Assembly (NCBI RefSeq): GCF_019890725.1
Contig: NZ_JAINZZ010000059.1
Coordinates: forward strand, 1 to 51,392
Source of the DNA: Actinacidiphila acidipaludis
GTDB lineage: Bacteria > Actinomycetota > Actinomycetes > Streptomycetales > Streptomycetaceae
DNA: 51,392 nt
Reading direction: 5' to 3'
Shown here: positions 46,487 through 51,392 of the stretch, one piece after another
Layout: the number at the start of each line of letters is the position of its first letter
How positions within the stretch are numbered: the first letter of the stretch is position 1
Made by a program: the position numbers and the translations under genes
Notes under the pieces: generated by a model
The model's input: only the letters and a program-made list of their open reading frames with translations
Databases searched by the model: none
What the model was told of the DNA's origin: nothing

Positions 46487-46720
46487 TCATGCGGCGGTGT
46501 CGCTGGCCATCTGCTGGGCGGTCCAGTCGCGGACGGCTGCGGGGTCGTAGCGCAGGTGCTTGCCGATGCGGAATGCCGGGGGCCCCGTGTGTTTCTTACG
46601 CCAGGCGTAGACGGTCTCGATCGGGACGGCGAACAGGGCTGCGATATCGGTGGGGGTCAGGTAGCGGTCGGGAAGGCCCGCGCGGAGGGTGGCGCGGGGG
46701 TCGTCGGGTGCGGTGGCCAT
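46487..46720 (-). CDS. xis: Excisionase / AlpA-like MerR-type helix-turn-helix protein
   Basis: The 77-residue protein is a HTH_17 (excisionase-family) winged helix: YLTPTDIAALFAVPIETVYA, WRKKHTGPPAFRIGKHLRY, then AAVRDWTAQQMASDTAA. Such proteins bend attachment-site DNA and bias the integrase toward excision. The start ATG 46720 has AAGGAG 9 bases upstream; longer in-frame codons upstream are not conserved. It is transcribed leftward toward int. The CTTGTCG repeats just upstream are candidate autoregulatory sites. Confidence 0.88.
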   Translation of the reverse strand: MATAPDDPRATLRAGLPDRYLTPTDIAALFAVPIETVYAWRKKHTGPPAFRIGKHLRYDPAAVRDWTAQQMASDTAA

Positions 46721-46750
46721 GGTGGCGGCTCCTTGGCGTTCGCGGGCGGG

Positions 46751-46861
46751 CTTGTCGCTTGTCTTGTCGCTTGTCGTGGTGCAGTTCACGGCCGGTCTGG
46801 TGGGGCATGGCGTGCGGATCGCGATGGATGGGCGACTAGCGACAGGACAAGCGACAAGCGA
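46751..46861. repeat. CTTGTCG repeats upstream of xis
   Basis: CTTGTCGCTTGTC occurs at 46751-46763 and 46763-46775 (12-bp period), and in inverted form at 46846-46858, followed by a further CGA. The first pair lies 31-55 bp before the xis start, the normal place for operators or excisionase sites. Confidence 0.8.
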
Positions 46862-46870
46862 TCGGGTGGG

Positions 46871-46946
46871 CCGGGGCAGGATCGGAGTCTGCCCCGGGGC
46901 GGGTGTACCGGGCAGCGAGATGGCTGCCGGGTCCGGGAGCTCCCGG
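46871..46946 (-). terminator. Three successive hairpins after the helicase gene
   Basis: CCGGGGCAG with CTGCCCCGG (46871-46897), a bulged CCGG-G-CAGC with GCTGCCGG (46908-46930), and the palindrome CCGGGAGCTCCCGG (46933-46946) follow the helicase stop within 83 bases. They should reduce read-through from helicase into xis. Confidence 0.65.
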
Positions 46947-46953
46947 CGGTGGG

Positions 46954-48705
46954 TCAGTTCTTGGTGCAGCTTGGGTGCGTGGTCTGGCCGGATCGCAGGG
47001 GTGCCAATGGCTGGCCGCACACGTCGCAGATGGTCAGTTGCCCTTGAGGGGGGAACTTTTCGAAATATCGCGGCTCAAGCGGATCAGCCCGTCTCAGTGC
47101 AGGTGAGAGGCTTGCGACTGAGCCGGACGCGTGCGGCTCAGTCCGGCTCACGTCCGGCTCATCGCGGCTCAGAGCGATGCCGACGTAAACCGGGACTTGC
47201 CTGCCATCCGGGCTTCGAGGCTTGGAGCGTTGGAGTTGCGGCACGATCGAGAGCAGGTTTCGGCCAAGGAGCTGCTTGGAGCCCGGGCGATGCCCGGAGT
47301 CTTCCGCCCAGTCCTTCCACGCCTGCCACAAGTCGTCCACAACGACGTGGTGGTCGGGCCCGGTCTCACAGCATTCACGGACGAACGCGGAGACGGGAGA
47401 GGCGGTGTCCTGCATGGTGGTAACCGCTTCGCGGGACGACGCGGGTTCGGTGAGGCGTCCGGTGGCCAGTAGCCGGTCAAGGCCGTCCAGGGCCCAGTTC
47501 AGGATGCCGGGCAGTTCCGCGCTGAGCTTGTCAGTCAGGTCGGTGTCCTCCCTGCCGAGCCACGAGACGGTCATGTTCAGCACGACGAACCGCCGCGCGA
47601 TGACTCCAGAGGAGTCGCCAAAGTTCGGCAGCTCGTTGGACAGGATCATCAACCGGGTAGGGAGCTTGCCGGTCCACGGGTCCTTGAACTTGCGGTCGAC
47701 GTCGATGGTGTCTTCACCGGAGATGGTCAGCAGGCGTTCCACCACCTGGTGGCCGTCGCGTCCGGCGAGCCGTGCGTCGGAGATGACCGCGAGGGACCTG
47801 CCCAGCAGGGGCGACAGTCCGAAGTTGCTGCCGAGGGAGGCCAGGGTCGGGCCCGCAATGTTCCCCGAGCCGACCAGGGAGGCGAGGATGCGGGCGATGG
47901 TGCCCTTGCCGGATCGGGTGGGGCCGACGATGAGCAGGATCTTCTGCTGGTCGGTGCGGCCGGACAGCACGTATCCGAACCACTCCTGGAGTGCTGCGAT
48001 GGATGCTGGGTCGTCGGGCCAGGCCCGGTCAAGGAACCTCCGCCAGGTCGGGGCGGTGGCGGTCGGGTCGTAGTCGAACGGCACCGACACCAGGTTGAAG
48101 AACCCCGGGGTCAGGTCAGTCAGGGCCCGGTCGGCGACGCGCAGCAGGCCGTTAGTGCAGGCGACGATTGGTTCTCGGATGGCGGTCGCGTCCGGCCGTG
48201 CGGTTCCCGTGGTGAGCGGGTCGGCCGGCGGGCGGATCCACGCGGGCGGGTCGATGCGGGGCGGCAGGTGGGTCACCGCGGAGATGGCTTGCATGAGGTC
48301 GGACACCTTGCGCGCGGTTGGTGCCCACTCGCGTTCCTCGCTCGCGCCGTTGGGGGCGGTGTGGAGGTAGTGCGCGTGTTCCAGCAGCCGGTACAGGCTT
48401 GTGCGGGTCTGCTGGTCGTCCAGCTCCTCCCAGTGCGAGCCTGCCCACGCCATCCACATGCCGCGCCAGTGGCGCAGCGTCAGGACCCCGTCACGCGACC
48501 ATTGCGGGGTCAGGTACCGGGCGACCGCCATGGGGTTGGTGGGCGCGGGAACGAGATCCCCGGCGGTGGGCTGGTCCAGGTGACGTGCGGCGTCACGCTC
48601 GTCACGCGGTTGCTCGGGAGTTCCCGGCCGCAGCCGAGTCGGGGCGATTCCGTGGCCGTTCACGCGGTCCGGCGGGGCGTTCACGGGAGCCGGTTGGGTG
48701 TTCAC
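46954..48705 (-). CDS. D5/P4-family SF3 replicative helicase (primase-like Rep protein)
   Basis: The 583-residue protein has a D5_N-type domain (about 60-240; AVARYLTPQWSRDGVLTLRH, WMAWAGSHWEEL, VACTNGLLRVADRALTDLTP) and an SF3 AAA+ helicase (about 240-460). Walker A is GPTRSGKGT with Lys267; LAVISDARLAGRDG and LMILSNELPNFGDSSGVIAR give Walker B and motif C/sensor. A small zinc ribbon (CDVCGQPL, HPSC) closes the chain. No prim-pol domain is present, so priming must come from elsewhere. It should unwind the element's origin. GTG 48705 overlaps the HNH stop (GTGA). Phased repeats lie inside its 5' and 3' coding ends. Confidence 0.9.
   Translation of the reverse strand: MNTQPAPVNAPPDRVNGHGIAPTRLRPGTPEQPRDERDAARHLDQPTAGDLVPAPTNPMAVARYLTPQWSRDGVLTLRHWRGMWMAWAGSHWEELDDQQTRTSLYRLLEHAHYLHTAPNGASEEREWAPTARKVSDLMQAISAVTHLPPRIDPPAWIRPPADPLTTGTARPDATAIREPIVACTNGLLRVADRALTDLTPGFFNLVSVPFDYDPTATAPTWRRFLDRAWPDDPASIAALQEWFGYVLSGRTDQQKILLIVGPTRSGKGTIARILASLVGSGNIAGPTLASLGSNFGLSPLLGRSLAVISDARLAGRDGHQVVERLLTISGEDTIDVDRKFKDPWTGKLPTRLMILSNELPNFGDSSGVIARRFVVLNMTVSWLGREDTDLTDKLSAELPGILNWALDGLDRLLATGRLTEPASSREAVTTMQDTASPVSAFVRECCETGPDHHVVVDDLWQAWKDWAEDSGHRPGSKQLLGRNLLSIVPQLQRSKPRSPDGRQVPVYVGIALSRDEPDVSRTEPHASGSVASLSPALRRADPLEPRYFEKFPPQGQLTICDVCGQPLAPLRSGQTTHPSCTKN
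47071..47171. repeat. Phased CGGCTCA array in the helicase 3' coding end
   Basis: CGGCTCA starts at 47071, 47134, 47144, 47155 and 47165, with an inverted copy at 47119. The last four are 10, 11 and 10 bp apart, one helical turn each. ACTGAGCCG (47117-47125) and CGGCTCAGT (47134-47142) form an inverted repeat. Because the spacing is not a multiple of three, successive copies fall in different frames of the helicase. Confidence 0.85.
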
Positions 48706-48983
48706 GCTGCCTCCCCAAGCACTTCGGGTCGGGTGGTCGGGTCGGGCCGACTCGTGCGCACCGCGAGCGCTCGCACGGTGCCCGTGAACGCGCGGTCGGT
48801 CGGGTGTTCACGCGGGTCCGACCGGGCGACTGGCGGGCGGTGTCCGTGCAGTTCAGACCGCGACTGGTCGTGCGCCTGGTCGGCCGACTCGGCAGCGGAG
48901 GCAAGACGCGCCAGCCGCAGCCACACGCCGACCGTGAACGCCGACTCGTGCGCACCGTGGACACCCGACTCGATGTGTTCACG
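48657..48983. repeat. Phased (C/T)GTTCACG array across the HNH-helicase junction
   Basis: Seven copies of the 8-mer occur, starting at 48657, 48678, 48699, 48783 (inverted), 48805, 48933 (inverted) and 48976. Intervals are 21, 21, 84, 22, 128 and 43 bp, close to whole numbers of helical turns. They lie in both genes and in different frames. A 17-bp direct repeat CCGACTCGTGCGCACCG (48747 and 48941) lies in the same stretch. Confidence 0.82.
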
Positions 48984-49262
48984 GTCGGCCGACGCGTCGG
49001 CGGTCGTGAGCTGGAGCGCGATGAGCAGGGGCAGCCGATCGGCCTTGCGGTCGTTGCACGATAGGCAGGCCAGCACGGTGTCTTCGGCGCGCCAGGTGCG
49101 GTACAGGGACAGTGGCACCACGTGGTCGATGGTGGCGTGCCGCAGGTCGGCGAACAGCCGCCCGCAGTAGGTGCACCACGAGCCATCGCGGGCTGCCAGT
49201 CCTCGCTTGCGGGCCCGGGTGCGGGGCCCGTTCAGGGGCGAGCGGGCATGGCGAGCGCTCAT
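48702..49262 (-). CDS. HNH endonuclease
   Basis: Residues 20-80 of the 186-residue protein form a zinc-bound HNH domain: Cys30 and Cys33 (WCTYCGRLF), Asp46-His47 (IDHVVPLSLY), Cys66 and Cys69, Asn70 and Lys73 (CLSCNDRKADR). All expected residues are present. The C-terminal 90 residues are low-complexity and polar, encoded by DNA carrying the GTTCACG array, so their sequence may reflect the repeats more than protein function. ATG 49262 is preferred; ATG 49298 is possible. The stop overlaps the helicase start, so the nuclease and helicase are co-translated. HNH enzymes in satellites and phages often act in packaging or nicking. Confidence 0.87.
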   Translation of the reverse strand: MSARHARSPLNGPRTRARKRGLAARDGSWCTYCGRLFADLRHATIDHVVPLSLYRTWRAEDTVLACLSCNDRKADRLPLLIALQLTTADASADREHIESGVHGAHESAFTVGVWLRLARLASAAESADQAHDQSRSELHGHRPPVARSDPREHPTDRAFTGTVRALAVRTSRPDPTTRPEVLGEAA

Positions 49263-49365
49263 GGCGGTTACCACCCTTCCCGTAGCAGCCGTGCCCACCG
49301 CCCCGCCGACCCGGAAGGTTCGGCGGGCACGGTGGACGGCTTAGAACACGCGGGAGCGGCGACGC

Positions 49366-49824
49366 TCATGCGGCATCACCGAACGGACCGGTACGGCGCG
49401 CAGAGGTGCTGAACAGGTGCGGGACCGGGGTGGGGTCGTCGGCCAGGCCGAACACCCGGGTCACGGCAGCCGCAGCCACTCGCATGTAGGCCATGGACGG
49501 GGCGTTCGGGCCCGGCAGGCGGCCGTGCAGGGCGGCCAGCGCCTGCCGGGCCCGGTCGCTGGTGCCGCTGCCGACACCTTCGGAGATCACGGCGAAGCGG
49601 AAGCTGTCGCGCACGTCGTCATCGTCGGCCAGTTCCTCCGGGGTCAGGATCACGCCGGGGGCGAAGGTCAAGGCGCCCAGCGCCTCGGCGAACGACACGC
49701 ACATCGAGACCTGCACCTCGACGCGCGCCGGTTCGTAGGTGTCGTCCTCGCCCCAGGTGCTCACGTGCGGGAGTACACGGCCGATGGTGAGAAGTGCACG
49801 ACGTAAGGCAGAAACCTGCATCAT
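49366..49824 (-). CDS. Hypothetical protein of the mobile element
   Basis: The 152-residue protein has no family I recognise. It is probably soluble and mixed alpha/beta: MQVSALRRALLTIGRVLPHV, VEVQVSMCVSFAEALGALTF, ILTPEELADDDDVRDSFRFA, and a helical end (ARQALAALHGRLPG, AYMRVAAAAVTRVFGL). No membrane segment or clear DNA-binding motif is seen. AAGGGG precedes tandem ATGs at 49824 and 49821. It is the first leftward gene after the divergent GntR promoter, 103 bp upstream of the HNH gene, and is probably the first gene of the replication operon. Confidence 0.65.
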   Translation of the reverse strand: MMQVSALRRALLTIGRVLPHVSTWGEDDTYEPARVEVQVSMCVSFAEALGALTFAPGVILTPEELADDDDVRDSFRFAVISEGVGSGTSDRARQALAALHGRLPGPNAPSMAYMRVAAAAVTRVFGLADDPTPVPHLFSTSARRTGPFGDAA

Positions 49825-49894
49825 GGGAGCGCCCCTTTGCGGGTGAGGGGAGCGGCTGGCTGCTTGGCGGTAGGTAGCCGCTCCCTGCTTGGTT

Positions 49895-49962
49895 CCTGGT
49901 CTTTGACCAGGGCTTTCGTGCAATAGCGCCTGCACTCGCCGGAGCTGTGTCGTCCGGTGAGT
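49895..49962. promoter_or_regulatory. Two inverted repeats in the divergent gap before the GntR operators
   Basis: CCTGGTC-TTT-GACCAGG (49895-49911) is a perfect 7-bp inverted repeat, and ACTCGCCGGA with TCCGGTGAGT (49934-49943, 49953-49962) matches with one G-T pair. They lie upstream of the leftward hypothetical gene and may be its operators. Confidence 0.5.
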
Positions 49963-49966
49963 ACAT

Positions 49967-50010
49967 CCCTAGGGTTCCCTAGGGCACCCTAGGGTGTCAA
50001 GCGGTACAGT
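49967..50010 (+). promoter_or_regulatory. GntR promoter with three CCCTAGGG operators
   Basis: CCCTAGGG occurs at 49967-49974, 49977-49984 and 49987-49994, an exact 10-bp period placing all copies on one face of the helix. A -10-like TACAGT (50005-50010) follows, and the repeats cover the -35 region, as expected for autorepression by the adjacent GntR protein. Confidence 0.75.
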
Positions 50011-50045
50011 AGGGAACTGACCGCCGAGACAAGGGAGCTGACGAG

Positions 50046-50804
50046 ATGTCGGATCAGGCCGACAATCGAGCGCCGTACGCGCAGATTGCCGCCCACTATG
50101 CGGAGCTGATCGCATCCGGCGCGCTGGAGCCGGGCTCACTGTTGCCCAGCATCAAGGCTCTTTCGCAGGAGTGGTCCGTGAGCACCGCGACCGCTGAGAA
50201 GGCGCTGCGGAAGCTTAGGAATGAAGGGCTTGTCCGGGGCATCCACGGAATCGGAACCGAGGTACTGGACCGACCCGCCCCGATGTCGTCGGGATCCCAG
50301 CGCCAGGACCGGGGCCGTCGCACGGGGTCCAGTTGGGGATCCGGTGAGCGGTCCGACTCTCATCAGGCGTCGGTGGTTCCGGCGCCGGCCGATGTGGCTC
50401 AGGCGCTGGACATAAAGCTGGGTGCAGACGTCATCCGGCGTAGTCGGGTGTATCGCGACCGGCACGGCATCGTCGCTCACTCGACCTCATGGATTCCGGC
50501 TCGGTTTGGACAGCTCATCCCGCAGCTCAGCCGGAGTGAGCGGCTGACGGGGGGCACCTCCCTGGAACTCATCGCTGGGGCCACAGGACGACCGGTCACC
50601 CATCGGATCGACACGGCGTCAGCCCGGCTGCTCAGGTCCGAGGATGCGGAGCTGCTGGAGCTGGATCCGGCGAATCCGCCGAGTCAACCGGTCGTCGTCA
50701 TGACTGCGAAGTTCGTTGACAGCGAAGGCAGCGTGGTGGAGTACGGCGTTGACCTCGGGGGCCCCGGACGCACGTGGCGAACGGAATCGGAAGTCACCCG
50801 CTGA
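50046..50804 (+). CDS. GntR-family (HutC/UTRA) transcriptional repressor
   Basis: The 252-residue protein has a GntR winged helix (about 8-75; YAQIAAHYAELIASGALEPG, LLPSIKALSQEWSVSTATAE, KALRKLRNEGLVRGIHGIGT) and a UTRA ligand domain (about 105-240; DVIRRSRVYRDRHGIVAHST, SWIPARFG, GATGRPVTHRIDTASAR, VVVMTAKFVDSEG). KorSA-type repressors of Streptomyces conjugative elements share this layout and keep transfer and replication genes off. AAGGGAG precedes ATG 50046. Codon use is less GC3-biased than the host genes. Its stop overlaps the kinase start (TGATG), coupling the two. Confidence 0.88.
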   Translation: MSDQADNRAPYAQIAAHYAELIASGALEPGSLLPSIKALSQEWSVSTATAEKALRKLRNEGLVRGIHGIGTEVLDRPAPMSSGSQRQDRGRRTGSSWGSGERSDSHQASVVPAPADVAQALDIKLGADVIRRSRVYRDRHGIVAHSTSWIPARFGQLIPQLSRSERLTGGTSLELIAGATGRPVTHRIDTASARLLRSEDAELLELDPANPPSQPVVVMTAKFVDSEGSVVEYGVDLGGPGRTWRTESEVTR

Positions 50805-51373
50805 TGACCGGTGACGAGAAGCGTGGACCGTTCTGCGTGCTGATGGTGGGACTCCCCGGCTCGGGCAAGACGACGCTCGCCCGAGTCCTCGCCGACCATG
50901 GGTTCGTCAGGCTGTGCCCTGATGAAGAGATGTGGCGCCGGCACGGCGTCTACGGCGTCGATTTCCCACGCGGCACCTTTCCCGCCCTTGAGCGTCCGAT
51001 CCTGGAAGAGATCGCAGGAGAGCTCTCGGGCCAACTTCGTGCCGGGCGCGATGTGGTGGTGGACCACGGGTTCTGGACGCCGGGGGAGCGCGATCGGTGG
51101 CGGACGGTTGCTACCGACGCGGGCGCGAGTGCGCTGCTCGTCTACCTTGAGGTGAGTCACGAGGAACTGTGGGCGCGTGTGAGCAGGCGCAACGCGCAGC
51201 ATGAGGCCGACCCTAACGCGATCTTCTTCTCCGAGAGCGACCTGCTCCGGTATCGGGGCAGGTTCGTACCCCCAGAACCGACCGAACCCCACCTGCTCTA
51301 CAACGGCGACCCGGATGCGGTCCTGAGGGAACTTGGCAGGGACGTTACTCCCATCCAGGACGTCGGCTTCTGA
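50804..51373 (+). CDS. AAA_33-type P-loop kinase (zeta-toxin-like fold)
   Basis: The 189-residue protein has Walker A GLPGSGKTTLARVL (Lys22), a substrate loop with LCPDEEMWRRHGVYG, the Walker-B-like VVVDHGFWTPGERDRWR, a lid with LWARVSRRNAQH, and ends in LLYNGDPDAVLRELG. This is the AAA_33 small-molecule or nucleic-acid kinase family, related in fold to zeta toxins, T4 polynucleotide kinase and chloramphenicol phosphotransferase. The substrate is unknown. It is translationally coupled to the GntR repressor (TGATG), so it is either a cargo resistance or repair kinase or a toxin whose level the repressor sets. ATG 50804 is the conserved start. It ends 19 bases before the window edge. Confidence 0.82.
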   Translation: MTGDEKRGPFCVLMVGLPGSGKTTLARVLADHGFVRLCPDEEMWRRHGVYGVDFPRGTFPALERPILEEIAGELSGQLRAGRDVVVDHGFWTPGERDRWRTVATDAGASALLVYLEVSHEELWARVSRRNAQHEADPNAIFFSESDLLRYRGRFVPPEPTEPHLLYNGDPDAVLRELGRDVTPIQDVGF

Positions 51374-51392
51374 GAGTCGCCCCGAGATTCCT

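Larger units (their letters stand above)
44395..51392. mobile_element. Integrated mobile element, left part (type undetermined)
   Basis: Visible parts are integrase, excisionase, SF3 helicase, HNH endonuclease, one hypothetical gene, a GntR/UTRA repressor and a P-loop kinase, with long structured non-coding DNA and many short phased repeats. The left end must lie between the miaA stop and the integrase stop; the right end is beyond the window. Int next to Xis, a Rep-like helicase and a GntR repressor resemble actinomycete integrative conjugative elements (AICEs), but no FtsK-like Tra protein is seen; the D5-type helicase with HNH also fits phage satellites. At least 7 kb is present. Confidence 0.85.

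Overview
The window is high-GC actinomycete DNA, almost certainly Streptomyces or a close relative. It has strong GC bias at third codon positions, frequent GTG starts and ATGA/GTGA stop-start overlaps. Its gene order (osaC-osaA-osaB, ftsK, rodZ-like, rimO, pgsA, cinA, clgR, dps, nei-lhr, DUF3046, recA-recX, miaB, miaA) is, from memory, the conserved core-chromosome order around ftsK and recA in Streptomyces. No database search was possible; all family calls come from reading motifs.

Region 1 (1-2.8 kb): the end of an upstream unit (terminator only), a short DegT-like protein lacking the PLP-lysine segment, tRNA-Thr(GGT), and a DGPF/YCII protein paired with an ECF42-type sigma factor. Region 2 (2.8-12.2 kb): the osmoadaptation cluster. 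OsaC is a multidomain anti-sigma kinase/PP2C phosphatase, divergent from OsaA, a cytosolic hybrid histidine kinase with about 12 tandem HAMP units; OsaB is its response regulator partner. Region 3 (12.4-21.2 kb): FtsK DNA translocase, a RodZ-like membrane HTH protein, the overlapping rimO-pgsA-cinA genes, a ClgR-type regulator of proteolysis, and a Dps protein. Region 4 (21.2-33.9 kb): Nei and Lhr (DNA repair), an AraC regulator overlapping azlC-azlD (amino-acid exporter type), DUF3046, an AI-2E family permease, an IRBP-like S41 peptidase divergent from an ArsR regulator, then recA-recX with an SOS-like box. Region 5 (33.9-44.4 kb): an FAD monooxygenase, an OmpR-type two-component pair, an orphan TAXI binding protein, a slipin without a membrane anchor, miaB, a LigB-like protein, a small MT0933-type antitoxin, and miaA.

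Region 6 (44.4 kb to the end) is a mobile element inserted after miaA, where I would expect dapF in Streptomyces. A leftward set contains HNH endonuclease, SF3/D5-type replicative helicase, excisionase and tyrosine integrase. A hypothetical gene is also leftward. A rightward pair encodes a GntR/UTRA repressor and a P-loop kinase. The right end lies outside the window, so integrative conjugative element, phage satellite and cryptic prophage cannot be separated. No transfer, capsid or terminase gene is visible.

The most unusual content is in this element. At least five families of short repeats are spaced at or near whole helical turns. They are (C/T)GTTCACG, seven copies across the HNH-helicase junction; CGGCTCA, six copies inside the helicase 3' end; paired TGCTA-N4-TAGCA palindromes with 22-bp spacing at both ends of the int-xis gap; CTTGTCG repeats upstream of xis; and CCCTAGGG, three copies at 10-bp period in the GntR promoter. 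Two of the families sit inside coding sequence in mixed reading frames, which points to selection on the DNA. I read them as candidate replication-origin and operator arrays.
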